From Selaginella tamariscina (taxonomy: Eukaryota > Streptophyta > Lycopodiopsida > Selaginellales > Selaginellaceae), in contig PUQB01000184.1 of the NCBI GenBank assembly GCA_003024785.1, forward strand, positions 363,718 through 427,717: 64,000 nucleotides of DNA, written 5' to 3'. This document shows, piece by piece, positions 46,897-61,450 of this stretch; the stretch's first letter is position 1, and each line of letters opens with the position of its first letter. The notes below the pieces were generated by a model. It did no database searches. It had not been told where the DNA came from and saw only the letters and a program-made list of their open reading frames with translations. Both the position numbers and the translations under genes were made by a program.

Positions 46897-48869
46897 GTCG
46901 GCATTGAAACAGTTCATTGCCGGCTGATGCTCCCGGTAGCCAAACAGTTGGAGCTTCTGCAGAAGTTCACACAGTGATGATCTATTGGATAAGGATGAAG
47001 AAGAAACTGAAGCCTGGGAGAATCTTGAGCAGGAGGATGCTGATGCATTCTCAAGTGCACTTGCAAGTTCAAATTCGGAATATGAGGGGCCAGAGTCAGT
47101 CGCGAAGCTGTTCCTTTCGGTAGCGAAGGAGGCAGCTTTTCGAGGTTGTCAGGACTGGACTGGGTCGTGCAGCAAGACGGCAGTTTGCCGCTATCCTAGA
47201 TGAGTTTTGGGGTCGGCTTTTTGACTTGCATGGTAAGCCGGTTGCTCCAGATGCGGTAAGCTCTCCAGGATCCGGGACGAAAATGGCTTGTCAAAACAAC
47301 GGGCTCCATGAAACCATTCCTAGGCAGGTGACGCGGGATTACAAAACTAATGCAAGGACGCGTTTGGGAGGTCACATTCTAGTCTGACTGCATCGAGTCA
47401 GACTCCTAACAGATGGTTTTTCGAAGTACTTCACGCTCGGGTTATTCTCTGGGTGACCAGCAGCGATATTCGATTATGCGAAGATTAGCCTGCAACCATT
47501 CAGACCAGGAACAGTTGATACTTCAAGAACACGATTGCAATATGACATGACTTTAGCCTGCAACAGCCCTTCACGCATTACTCCAAGTCGGTACTACAAC
47601 ATGATAATGGCATCATGCATGGGTATTCACTCTCGCAGGAATCTGGAGACATGTTCCTAAGTAAGGTCTGCCAGCGAGTTGACGATGATAGACATACGAG
47701 AGTCGAGTATGAGTCAAGTTGCTCGACAAGTGGAATCTAGTATACAGGGCCACAGGGGAGTTGGATAAGTCACTGATATCAGATGCAGCTCTCTCCCCCC
47801 GGTTTGCACATCATCTACAGGTTGAGAGAGCTCCCTTGTCTTTCGATGACATTTCTCCTTCGCAGAGTCACAGGGACGGTTTTCCTATCCAGGCTGCTTC
47901 ACAAACAGACTCGCTGTGGTTGAGGCAACCATTCAACTATTTGGAGCTCCTGGTCATCAAGAGAAGGCTGGTGCCGTCGTGACTTCTCTCGAAGCCGTGA
48001 TCTCTCTCGAATGGCGTAGAGTTCCGTCTTGAGGTGTTCGAGCATCCGCGTTTTTGTGTGAGGAAGCTACTGCAGATCATCTGAGGGGCCAGACTGGCTG
48101 TTTCCAGTAGATAACGGCTGTGACGATGATTGCACGTGAGAAGGCCTTACTGGACACGGAGGTGTCCGAGTCAATGACCTCAATCTGGCAAACGTATTCC
48201 CGGACTGCATTTGGAAGTTCTCCTGTCCAGCCGTGCGGTGAAGTCTGTGCCTGGGGGAAGTACGCTTCTGGTCAGCTTTGACGTGTGGTGTGTTCATCGA
48301 GTGCTGGAGCTGGCCTTCATGGAGAGCAGACTTGAATTGCGGGAGAAGTACACGTACATGCTAAATAATGTCCAGTGTTTGTCTTCGAACTAGTTAGTGC
48401 TGTTTCTTCTTGAGCCTGCATTCTCAAGCCCGCGGACAGTCTCGCAACCTTGTACGTGCTTACATGGCTATCAACATTTTGGGAAGCGAACAGGGACAAG
48501 GCAAGCCGGCAAGCAGCAGCGTGTATCTGGAGATGATCAAAGAGGTGGAAACCGCAGTGGGATCTAGAAAAGGTAGAACAGGGAAGGTGGCTGGAGATGT
48601 CGCATTTCCCAAGAATCTGGCTATCGGTTTTGAAACGCTACAAACGTCAGCTGGGCAACCGAAGCGCAAACTGTGGTGGAACAAACCATGTTAGAAGGCC
48701 TTCCTGTTCGTCTTCGCCTTTGGCTGCTGCTTCTGCTTGTTCGTCTTAAGGGAACCTCGGCTTGGAAGTCCTCTCCAATTCGAGCTCGTCGGTTGAGACT
48801 TCTGTTCCGTACCTCTCGCTTGTACGGTCTGGAGTTGGTTTATGCGGTCGAAGACTACTTCACACTTCA

Positions 48870-49202
48870 CACTTGGGCGGCAAGTGTACTCGGTAAGTGT
48901 GAAAAGTTCTGCTGATGTGGCATGACACTTACTTCCTCAAATTTATTAGTTGGTGCCAATTAATTTAGATTTAATCTATATTATTAATTAAACACTTGTC
49001 GGTTTAACATTTCACTTGTCAGGCAGTAGCAACAAGATGACTTACCGTGACATGGTGCCACATCAGTGCCACATTAACACCACATAGGATATAATTATTG
49101 ATTATATTGACGGTAAGTCAAGCCTAATGTGAACAATAACAAGTCCATCAAAAAGTCAAAATTGTTCTAATTAACTTACCGGGTGACTTGCCGGCACTAG
49201 TG
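48870..49202. mobile_element. CACTA-like MITE
   Basis: Ends are CACTTGGGCGGCAAGT on the left and, read on the other strand, CACTAGTGCCGGCAAGT on the right; both are followed by CGGTAAGT. Subterminal copies of ACTTACCG/CGGTAAGT occur inside. Size is 333 bp and there is no coding sequence. CACTA termini and subterminal repeats are typical of En/Spm-type elements. A 3-bp target duplication is not clean (TCA versus TGA). Confidence 0.55.
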
Positions 49203-51243
49203 TGAAGTGGGCCTGAGTACACACCTGAGGTGTGTGTGTGTGAGAGAGGGAGAGACCCATATTCTTATTAATGATATGGAGGGGACTGGATAATAGAATC
49301 TAACATTTATGGAATAGACAAACTGTATAAATAGTACGGAAATTTTGAGTGTATACATGAATATTGCATGCATGCTGCACACACTAAGGACATGGATTTG
49401 GTGTAATTATGGCACTTGACAGAGAATGAGGTACTCAAACTTATTTGATGTAAGACACACACGGCTTGGTGTTACCTCAACTTTGGTAGCGAGGTCCTGT
49501 CCGTATGCATGTACATTATAGAAATGTGTATGACGTAACGCTTGTCTATACGCAACACTAAAGCATTCTAGTCCATTAAACGGTTTATTCATTTTATTAT
49601 AGAAACATGCACGTTGTGTGTGTGTGTGTGTGCATGCATAATGTAGGTGTCTCTAATGTATGTTGATACATTAGCTTGAGTAATTATTTTTCTCCAGGCT
49701 GTGAAAGATAGAGATCCATCTTGCAGATCCTACAGGTCTGCACTTCTGTATTTGAAGGTAAGGTCTCGTAGTAATACACAAGTAGAAACGTGCATGCAAA
49801 AACTACTTAACTAGCTATTAATTAATCGAATGTTTGTTAAACCTAAATAGAAAAATATATAATAGAATATAAAACTAGTTTGTTTTCTATACTCGTAGGA
49901 TTCAAATAATAATAGGAGAGGTTATTGATACTGAAGAGAGATAAATTAATGTGTTGGGAAGAAAATTATAATAACGAGTGTGATGATTACATCCGTTCAA
50001 GTTCTAATAATGTAACAGAGATTATGTAGGTGTGTGTAATTTCATTTTATTTTAAAATCATATTTTCATTAAAATAAAATTATTCACAATTCCACTTTAT
50101 ATAAATATATACATATATTTTATAATATATAATTATTAGAAATTTACTTTATATGGATGAATTTTAAATTATTATTATCCAAGTTAGGAGTGTTATTTTG
50201 TGAATTATTAGTAGAAGTAGATTTTATATTCCTATGGAAATCAAGATAAAATATGTATAATATATTTTTTAAAATAATTATAAAAGAATTATACAACCTG
50301 AAGTTGATGTTGTATATGAGACATAAATTCTTTAGTTTTCCAACATGTAAAAAGGTTTTGATAATAAACATTAGTGATATTTATTGTAAAAGATCATATT
50401 GCTCAATGTAAAATCACAGAAAAATCTAAGGTAATATATTTTTTTCATTATTTATGTAATAAATTATCTTTATTTATTATAATATACATAATCTTATTTA
50501 TTGTTTATTATAAGAGGACAACATTTATGTGATATTATGTTCTAATTCATTAATATAATTTTTATACAACGCAATTTAATAAATCAACTACATGATTAAA
50601 AGGGAACATATGCAAAACATTCCTTAGTTTACCCTCACAAATCTTTATATATTTAATTATGGAAGCATACATATATATGTCAAATATACATATATAAGCT
50701 TATATATTGCTTATATCATATAAAGAGTTTAAGTATTCACAAGGGGTGTTAAGAGTTTTTTTATATCATAATGATCTTTTTCTTTTTAAAAATTTATTTA
50801 AAAAAAATAAGGGTAAAAGGACTTACTATGTAAATGATTTATATTAATGATTTTATAAATAATGAATATTTAATTATATTTTAATAGCAATACTAATTTC
50901 CACTCCTTTGGTTCAAAACCCTTTTGCTCTCAATTAAATTGATATGTTTTAATCGATCAAAATTAAATCTGTATAACATAAATCTATAGATGGGAAAAAT
51001 GTTTGTAAACTTTTGGTTTTGTTAAAAACTTGTGCAAATCATATTAAAGACAATTATAATAATAATTTAATTTGATACATATCTCGTGCTATGATACCGC
51101 AGTACTGTGTGCATATGAAATGATTACGACCGTCGGATGTGGGGCCATCGCGACAAGGAACTAAAAGAAAAGTCACGTAATATGACTTCTGTATCGCATT
51201 TTTAAGAAAATCTGATGAAGGTTTTCTCGATTTGATCTAAGTT
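49203..51243. other. AT-rich intergenic spacer
   Basis: AT-rich sequence with short TG and TA microsatellites and no recognisable genes. The final few hundred bases contain the promoter of the LecRK gene, in which I see no distinctive element. Confidence 0.6.
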
Positions 51244-53160
51244 ATGAAGAATCATATCTTGTTATGGATGCTTCTTTATAAGCAGCGAGTAATGTGCGAG
51301 TTCACCTTCTCTTTTGAATCTCCGTTTAACAAGTCCGATTTCATATGCACCGGTGACACGAGTTTCACACAAGATGGTACCGGTGTACTTCTTACTACAG
51401 GAGGTACCAATCAATCCGGTCGTCTTTTTTATAAGAATCCACTGCAATTCTCAAAATCGAGAACCGAGGCGTCTTTCACCAGTCTGATCTCATTCCGGAT
51501 TTCCAACAACAACACTGAACAACGGCAGGGAGATGGGATTGCATTCTTCCTTATGCCGTCGACAAACTCTTCTGCAGGATCTGGTATGTACTTGGGACTG
51601 GTAGATCGAACCACAAATGGACGGCCAGATAATCATCTCTTTGCTGTGGAGTTTGATAGCTACGCGAACGAGGACGAGGAAGAGTTAGGCCAACACATTG
51701 GGATCGACGTGAACGGTATACGGTCCGTTGCAAACTCTTCACTGCCCTCGGATCTCAACTACTCTAGCTTCACTCTATATGCATGGATAGACTATAACGG
51801 TAGCAGCAGCACTGTACAGGTCGGACTATCTAATAGATCATTCGACGAAGCTCGTGTTCGAATCCTGCTAAAGAAAACGTTGGACGTCGATCTTGCTGAA
51901 GTCTTGCTGGAGAATAGCTACGTCGGACTATCTGCGTCAACCGGATTGCTAAACGACGTTCACAGTGTCCTTCGCTGGAATTTTTCATCGCATTACGTTC
52001 GCCGACAGTTCCATACACCGCCACGGCGACGGGGATCGCACCGGTTGGCGATCGCTCTACCGGTTGTCGCTGGTTTCCTTGTTGCTGCTGTGGTGTTGCT
52101 CGGTTACTGTATCTGCAAGCGCAGGAGGATTGTTTATCGTCCGACTTCACTTGTTCAGTACAGTTACTCGTTCCTCTACACTGCCACGACGGGGTTCAGC
52201 CACAGGCAGCTCTTGGGGAGAGGTGGATTTGGAAGAGTCTACAAAGCGACAACGTTGAGTGAAACTCTAGCGGTGAAGGTTGTCGGGGATGTCACGGAAG
52301 AGACCGAGCATCAGTTTGTCGCGGAACTAACCACGCTTGGTGAGTACCACCACAAGAACCTGGTAAGACTCAGAGGCTGGTGCCACGCAAAGAGGAAGTT
52401 GATGCTTGTTTATGACTACATGTCAAATGGCAGTGTGGCCGATCATCTCTTTCAAGACAAGCGGTACTCCTCTGACCTACTGAACTCGTGGACTCTGAGG
52501 TACAGAGTACTTCAAGGTGTGGCTCAGGGGGTGCTCTTTCTCCACGAGGGAACAGAGGAGTGTCTGTTGCACAGAGATATCAAGGCTGCCAATGTTCTGT
52601 TAGACGGTGACTTCACTCCCAAGCTCGGTGACTTTGGACTGGCTCGCCTCCTTGACGGAACAGAGTGCTCGCGCACGATGACGAGAGCAGGAACGTGTGG
52701 ATATTGGGCACCGGAAGTTGCCTACAAAGGAAGAGCGACTACTAAGTCGGATGTATACTGCTTTGGGATTCTCTGCCTCGAGGTTGTGTCAGGGAGGAGA
52801 ACACTCGACGCTCGGTTTGGGCCGGACAATATATTACTTGACTGGATGTGGCAAATGCAGGAGCAAGGGACTCTAATGGAGACAGTAGATAAGCGACTGA
52901 AGGAGTTCCACAAGGAGCAAGTTGAGAGAGTGTTGTATATGGCACTCGCTTGTTGTGCACTTGAGAGCGACTGTAGGCCTACAATGAAGGAATGCTGGGA
53001 GATTCTGAAAGGAACTCGGTCACCTCGGGTCCCCCCTGTGAAGAGGCCGGACAGCTTCACATTCCAGAGGCCACCGTCGTCTTCTTCGGTTGAATTGTCT
53101 ACAAGCTGGAGCCAGATGGAACCCCAACAGACTACGTATATGACTAGTCTGTCTCATTGA
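51244..53160 (+). CDS. Lectin receptor-like Ser/Thr kinase (L-type LecRK), intact
   Basis: Single exon, 638 aa, the usual length and intronless structure for L-type LecRKs. Residues 1-20 are a hydrophobic leader. A legume-lectin domain spans about 20-255 (FFLMPSTNSSAGSGMYLGLV at 101-120, AVEFDSYAN at 134-142, HIGIDVNGI at 151-159, late strand SVLRWNFSSH). A transmembrane helix follows at 268-291 after a basic stretch, and a kinase domain at about 323-600: GRGGFGRVY (325-333), ATP lysine K345, HRDIKAAN with D445, DFG with D463, APE at 489-491. All catalytic residues are present and it is an RD kinase. Such proteins sit in the plasma membrane and couple extracellular ligand or wall sensing to defence and stress signalling. 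A frameshifted paralogue lies inverted at 12733-14700. The ATG at 51244 is the first in frame and gives the leader. Confidence 0.93.
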   Translation: MKNHILLWMLLYKQRVMCEFTFSFESPFNKSDFICTGDTSFTQDGTGVLLTTGGTNQSGRLFYKNPLQFSKSRTEASFTSLISFRISNNNTEQRQGDGIAFFLMPSTNSSAGSGMYLGLVDRTTNGRPDNHLFAVEFDSYANEDEEELGQHIGIDVNGIRSVANSSLPSDLNYSSFTLYAWIDYNGSSSTVQVGLSNRSFDEARVRILLKKTLDVDLAEVLLENSYVGLSASTGLLNDVHSVLRWNFSSHYVRRQFHTPPRRRGSHRLAIALPVVAGFLVAAVVLLGYCICKRRRIVYRPTSLVQYSYSFLYTATTGFSHRQLLGRGGFGRVYKATTLSETLAVKVVGDVTEETEHQFVAELTTLGEYHHKNLVRLRGWCHAKRKLMLVYDYMSNGSVADHLFQDKRYSSDLLNSWTLRYRVLQGVAQGVLFLHEGTEECLLHRDIKAANVLLDGDFTPKLGDFGLARLLDGTECSRTMTRAGTCGYWAPEVAYKGRATTKSDVYCFGILCLEVVSGRRTLDARFGPDNILLDWMWQMQEQGTLMETVDKRLKEFHKEQVERVLYMALACCALESDCRPTMKECWEILKGTRSPRVPPVKRPDSFTFQRPPSSSSVELSTSWSQMEPQQTTYMTSLSH

Positions 53161-53478
53161 CACTAACTTTGGGTAAACACCCTTAATTTGACATAATTTT
53201 GTGCATATGAAGAAACCTACATCTAAACAGGACATAAACACACGATGCACAAGCATGTATACATGCATAGAGAGAGAGAACAATAATGTGTAAAGAGTGC
53301 GTCACGTAGAGATATGGATTTTATACTCTACTAATAAACTGTATATTCCTATCGTTTTTAAGAGTATCTCTAGGAAGCTAAACTCTCCATTAGTATGGCT
53401 GTATACATATAAACATAATCAACATATTTCACTCAATGCATATAACGTGTACGCGTGTTAATGGGACACACACCTTGA

Positions 53479-55650
<2,172 letters not shown>

Positions 55651-55879
55651 AAACCCTAAATCATAAACCTCGAGGTTAAATATGATTAAACTAATGACTC
55701 GAATAAGAATATTCTATGAATATACTAGATACTGAGGAATATGTGACGGATATGCGCGATTCTCCAAATAAATTTATATCTCTATAACGCAAAAAAATAA
55801 ATAAAATATTGAAATAGATTATTCTGCTTGTTAACCCTAAAACAGAGTCTGAAGAACCCTAAAAACAGAGTCTTGAAGA
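55651..55879. promoter_or_regulatory. Bidirectional promoter between AKR and GlyRS
   Basis: Only 229 bp separate the two start codons. AAACCCTAA (telo-box) abuts the AKR ATG at 55651-55659, and AACCCTAAAACAGAGTCT-type sequence occurs twice before the GlyRS ATG (about 55832 and 55855). No TATA box stands out. Confidence 0.6.
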
Positions 55880-56790
55880 ATGCTGACAAGAGGGAGGTTC
55901 TACGGAGCAGGTGTCCTTATCCGATTGGAGGACCAGTCCTTCAGGCGGGCATTCAGTGTTAAAGCAGTGCAGAAGCCTCAAGAATTGAAGGGGTTTGTCA
56001 GCAAGAAGGGAAATGGCGACACGCTGGAGGAGAAGCAGGCCGCCATAGCCAGGCATGGCGATTTAGTTCAATCTCTCAAGGTGTGCGTGCCTGAGCGCAC
56101 GTGTGTGTGCGTGTAGAGAGAGTGTGTGTTATACAATGTAGATATATAGGAATATATAAACAAGATAGATATATAAAATATAATACATAAAGCAATACGA
56201 TATATAACTCAATGAGGATGGTTTGTTGTGGATTATACTTCTCTTTTTAACATACATAACATATAGTAAAAACTTTTGTGTATATATATATGTATGTATG
56301 TATGTGTTAAACATCTGTTTTAAATGTGCATATACATACATGGCAGTTTATGTGTGAATATATTCGTATGTACATATGTGTAATGTTACAAATATGGATA
56401 CACTTCTGTAATATGTGTGTGCGTGTGTGTTTTACATCTGTTTTAACAGCACGTAAATAAATATACACATACTTGATAGTTTATGTGCGATGTTATAACA
56501 AAGAATGTGGGAAACATTCATATACATATAAACTTGTATATGCATATGTTTGAATGCATGTATACCTATCTCAAGCAGCAGGTACAAACAGAATGTGCAC
56601 AACCAGATGAGAGTTCGAGAAATGTAGGGAGGAAGAAGGGTTTGCGTGAATCTGTGACGAATGCTCTTGAGAGAAGGATGTTCTTCGTGCCCTCTTTCAG
56701 GATATATGGTGGGTGTTGCTGGTTTGTATGACTATGGTCCTCCTGGGTGTGCTGTCAAAGCCAATGTATTGAGCTTCTGGCGCCAGGTAC

Positions 56791-56831
<41 letters not shown>

Positions 56832-58079
56832 TGAGTGAGTGAGTGAGTGGGTTATAATCATGTATTCGTACATGATCAACAATAATTGATTTCTTTTATG
56901 AATAAAAACAGAGGAAAGGAAACAGTACAGTCTTGTCATAGTTGTATACCCTATACAAAAGAATAAAAAAGTTATATCTCTTGGTACGTTTACATTACAT
57001 TATTTCTCTGTGTGTGTGTGTGTGTGTTTAGTGCAGCGTGTCTTCAAGACATTTACTATAGAGAGCCCTGCAATAGTTATATTTAATCTATTTGAATGAA
57101 AACGTATTCTAAGCCACGCACGAACACATATACCGCATGTATTTATGTTCAAATGTGCATATGATTTGTATGTTTGTGGACATGTCTTGGCTCTATTTTA
57201 ATGTAGGAAGTTGTGTGTCTTTTATGTTTAGAAGCCGACTACTCTCTCTCTCTCTGCACACACTAACTTACATGTAGGCCCTTAAGTTGTATGTGTATAC
57301 ATCAGCTGTGTATGGTATTATCTTCTGTATAAAGATATAACGAAAACAATATAAACAGCACAAGCATATAATACCGACTTTTGATATATATGTTCCAGCA
57401 CTTTGTGGTTCATGATGATTTGTTGGAAGTGGATTGTCCTTGTTTAACACCCGAGACCGTGTTAAAAGCCTCTGGACATGTGGATAAGTTCACGGATTTA
57501 ATGGTTAAGGACATGAAAGAAGGCAATTGCTTCAGAGCAGACCATCTTGTCAAAGATTTCATCAAAGATGCCCTTGATAAGGTTGGTTCAACATTGTGTG
57601 TGTGTGTGTAAAACATTCGAACAGATATATCATATGTTTATATATGTATATATGTAAGGAGAATATAAACATAATTCCGCTAGTATGTGTGTGTTTTGTA
57701 TGACTATAGGTAGTTCATCACACTTACACGTTGATTTATTGTATATTACATGTTTATATATGTAGATATATGTGTGTGTATAGGAACCTGGTATGGCAGC
57801 AGATAAGAAAGAGGAATATACACGTACATTAGCGTCTTTAGACGACTTTACTACTGAAGAACTTGGTGCAAAGATAAAGGAATATGGTATTAAGGCACCA
57901 GATACGAAGAATGAATTATCTGATCCTTTCCCTTTCAATCTCATGTTTGCTACTCCAATTGGTCCTACTGGTACACTTCCTGGGTAAGTAAATTCCATAT
58001 ATGTGCGATATACATACAAATACGTGCACACACACACACATGTGTGTGTGTGTGTGTCTGTCTCTGTGCGTGCGTGTGC

Positions 58080-58114
<35 letters not shown>

Positions 58115-58328
58115 GTGCTATAGATTATATGTATGTATATATATTTAGTAGTATCTTGCAGGTTTTTGCGACCTGAGACAGCACAGGGAATGTTTGTTAA
58201 CTTCAACGATTTGTTATATTACAATGGTGGCAAGCTACCGTTTGGAGCAGCTCAAATTGGTCAGGCATTCCGTAACGAGGTATTAACACACACACACACA
58301 TACACTATATATATATATATATATATTA

Positions 58329-58363
<35 letters not shown>

Positions 58364-60655
58364 GTGTGTTTGCAGATTGCTCCTAGGCAAGGTCTGTTAA
58401 GAGTACGTGAGTTCACACTGGCAGAGATCGAGTTCTTCGTGGACCCAACGGATAAATCACACCCAAGGTTTCGAAGTGTTGCTGATCTTGAGTTTTATCT
58501 ATATCCACGAGCACAGCAGATGGACGTACAGGATCCCATAAAACTCCGCCTTGGTGATGCCGTAGAACGGGTAAGTATACGGTGGTTAGGTACATACACA
58601 TCGCACGTAACGTACTTACGAATTATATGCACATGGAGAACATAGTTGTAGTTTGTATTATACTATGAGAGAGACAGAGGGAGAGAGAGAGAGGGAGCTT
58701 TGTTGCTGTATGTTTTATCTGGTGGTGTCTATATAGAACATGGTTCAAGTTACATTTAAGAGTGACTATACCATACATGTGTGTGTGTGTGCGCGCTTGT
58801 GCGATGGAAGTTGTAATTCGTATAACCTATTCAGGGGATCATTAACAATGAGACGCTTGGGTACTACATAGGGAGAACATACTTGTTTTTGACAGCTCTT
58901 GGAATTGACAAGCAACGGCTACGATTTCGTCAACATTTGGCTAATGAGATGGCACATTATGCTGCAGATTGCTGGGATGCTGAAATAGAGTGTTCTTATG
59001 GATGGATTGAATGTGTTGGTCTTGCTGATAGATCTGCTTACGACCTCAAAGCACATTCGGTATGCATATATACGTATATACACATATGTATGTACGTTAT
59101 CTGCACATCTGGTATCTGCTTATGGTACACTTGGTAGACATTGACATATATGTATGTGCACATATATTTTCATAGGTGCCTATGTATGTATGTATGAAGC
59201 TCATTTAATATTTACAGGAGGCTAGTAAAAGCAACCTTGTGGCTTTAAAGGAGTTCTCTGAGCCAAGAGATGTAGAGGTAAGGTTGTTAAACACACACCC
59301 CACCCACCCACCCACACACACACTTACAGACTTTACTAATGATATTTATCTTTCAGGAAATTGTCGCTGTACCAAATAGGAAAGAGATTGGTTTAACTTT
59401 TAAAGCTAATCAGAAGCTTGTGCTAGAAGCTTTGCAGGTGTTCCTATAGTTTTTACATTGATATACGTATGCTCATGTAAATCAACTGTATATATCTATC
59501 TCATTATGTAAATGTATAATATGCATACCAAACACCTGTACACACGCATATGATGTCCATCACATATCTATATTTGAAATTCATAAACATCTGCATGCAC
59601 ACACGTTTCTATGTATCCAATGTGTGTATATAATCTCTATGTAGTGTTATTTATATATAGATTTGCAGGCACTGAGCAACGAAGAAGCGTTGGATATACA
59701 GGAAAAACTGGAAACATTGGGGGAGGCACCTCTAACCGTATGTGGAACAGACAAGACGTTCATTATCAAGAAAGGGATGGCAACCTTCAACAGGCAAGTA
59801 GTTACACTAATTAATTCGATATTTGTAGTTTTATCATTATAATTAATCAGTATTACATAAATATGTCGTTGACAACTTTAATAACAGTCAAGTGAAGAAG
59901 AAAACGAGGGAGAGTTTCACACCTTCAGTTATTGAGCCTTCTTTTGGTATCGGTCGTATTATATACTGCCTGTTCGAGCATTGTTTCGATACACGAGATG
60001 GTAAAACACCTGACGAGCAGTTTAATGTTTTCCGCTTCCCTCCCTTGGTTGCACCCGTCAAATGTACAGTATTCCCTCTTATACAGGTGCATATATCTGA
60101 TCACTCACACGCTATATTATGTATACACATCGTATTGTGTAATAAAGCTTTATGTACATATACATATATAACTGGTATGGTGCGTGTATTTGTATATATG
60201 TGTAAACGGTTGAATGTTAGTATTATACACAGATTATCATGCGTACTTTAGCATATGATATATATGTCAACTTGTGTACAGAATAAGGAACTTGAGGAGA
60301 AGGCACAAAGAATATCAGATGAGCTTCGTCAAGTGGGGATTGCAAACAAGATTGACATCACAGGAAGGTCAATTGGGAGGAGATATGCCCGCACAGACGA
60401 GATTGGTGTTCCATTTGCTGTTACTGTCGACTTTGAAGAGGGTGTCACTGTACGAGACAGGGACTCTAAAGAACAAATACGTGTTCCTGTTGAGGACGTC
60501 ACAAAGGTGGTGTGCACGCGTGTGAATGTTACTGTATTGTCTACATTTATGGTCCTATGCAGGTCGTTTTGGAGTTAATACTGGGGAATAGGACTTGGAC
60601 GGGTTTGCGAGCTACTTATCCTGCTCATTTTGTTAAGGCATCTGAAAGTGATTAG
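55880..60655 (+). CDS. Glycyl-tRNA synthetase, eukaryotic type, 13 exons
   Basis: Class II enzyme charging tRNA-Gly. Exons: 55880-56080, 56579-56786, 57399-57581, 57784-57983, 58162-58279, 58376-58570, 58835-59059, 59218-59277, 59357-59437, 59669-59793, 59888-60086, 60282-60506, 60563-60655; about 703 aa, normal for the family. An abbreviated WHEP-like segment lies in exon 1 ([18 protein letters not shown]). The catalytic core has [51 protein letters not shown] (motif 2 region), [22 protein letters not shown] and [13 protein letters not shown] (motif 3); the anticodon-binding domain is in exons 11-13 ([23 protein letters not shown]). The exons total one base more than a multiple of three: GGTGGG near 56710 has an extra G, either a consensus error or a disabling mutation. 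Exon 10 ends in a GC donor (GCAAGT). A possible 3'UTR intron starts at 60661. Confidence 0.9.
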
Positions 60656-60988
60656 ACTATGTAAGTTTTTATATATATAGATATATATGTATATGTACGT
60701 ATGCATGCATGCATGTATCTATGTATGTATGTACTCTGTCCATGTGTGTGTAAAATACTGTATATCATGTATAGTTTGATCTTAAGGTATCACAGCAATA
60801 CTAACTAATTTATTTCACACACGCACCCAAGCACGCACACACATATGCGTCTTTTCTAGGTGATTACGGAGCTCAAGAAAGTTAACCTTTTTGAGTGTAA
60901 AAAGTAAGCGTTGTTTTGTACACATTTTTGGCACCATGAACTCACTTTATGCCTTGTAAGCATAATACATTATACATTATTCATGGAT

Positions 60989-61029
<41 letters not shown>

Positions 61030-61450
61030 TGGTGTATGCTAATATACATAGAGAGACATTTGCATCTATGAATGTACCGCTTAGCCCTAAAGTTAATCTG
61101 GGCGGTTGATTTATGAACGGCTAATGGGGAGCTCAAATGGGGCGCGTCCATTTCTCTTATTACCTTAGTATTCTTTTGGGATGGTGGAGTACCACGTTAC
61201 ACACAGGTACGTGCAATTATCTCTCCATTTGTTTCCTTCATATAATATACTTTTGTGTACATATGTATATATATCCGTTTTTATGTATATGTTATATGAA
61301 TTAGTGTATGAACTATATAAGCACATCTGTAACTCTATAACCACGCACGTTTACATATACTGGTCCGTGCAAGTATGTACACATGAATTTATTTATAATT
61401 TATACAGGGACAAGAACATATAGCTGTTTATACATGCATATTTCAGGGAA
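60656..61450. other. GlyRS 3' region and spacer
   Basis: Contains a likely 3'UTR intron (GTAAGT at 60661 to TTTTCTAG at about 60859), GT/GA microsatellites and the upstream region of the next gene. A short piece ending CACACAG before GTACGTGC (61205) could be a non-coding first exon. Confidence 0.45.

Larger units (their letters stand above)
41217..48749 (+). pseudogene. EIN2-like C-terminal domain fragment, split by nested retroelements
   Basis: EIN2 is the ER-anchored ethylene-signalling protein whose cleaved C-terminus activates transcription and represses translation of target mRNAs. Only C-terminal-type sequence is present here; no NRAMP-like membrane domain is seen. Recognisable blocks: an acidic variable region 41217-41440; EEETEAWENLEQEDADAF (46990-47045); [25 protein letters not shown] (about 47164-47236); LSFDDISPSQSHRDG and TDSLWLRQPF (47838-47935); [20 protein letters not shown] (48270-48330) then [24 protein letters not shown] (48570-48614) and, after a one-base shift, SVLKRYKRQLGNRS near the end, stopping at 48747-48749. 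Element F (with E inside) sits at 41473-46896. Several frameshifts and the missing N-terminus make it a pseudogene. Confidence 0.75.

Noticed and set aside
48673..48915. 80-codon plus-strand frame after the EIN2-like fragment
   Set aside because: It overlaps the EIN2-like end in another frame and runs into the MITE terminus; it has no domain of its own.
51830..53060. Minus-strand open frames within the intact LecRK gene
   Set aside because: Shadows of the kinase and lectin coding strand; the same shadows appear in the paralogous pseudogene.
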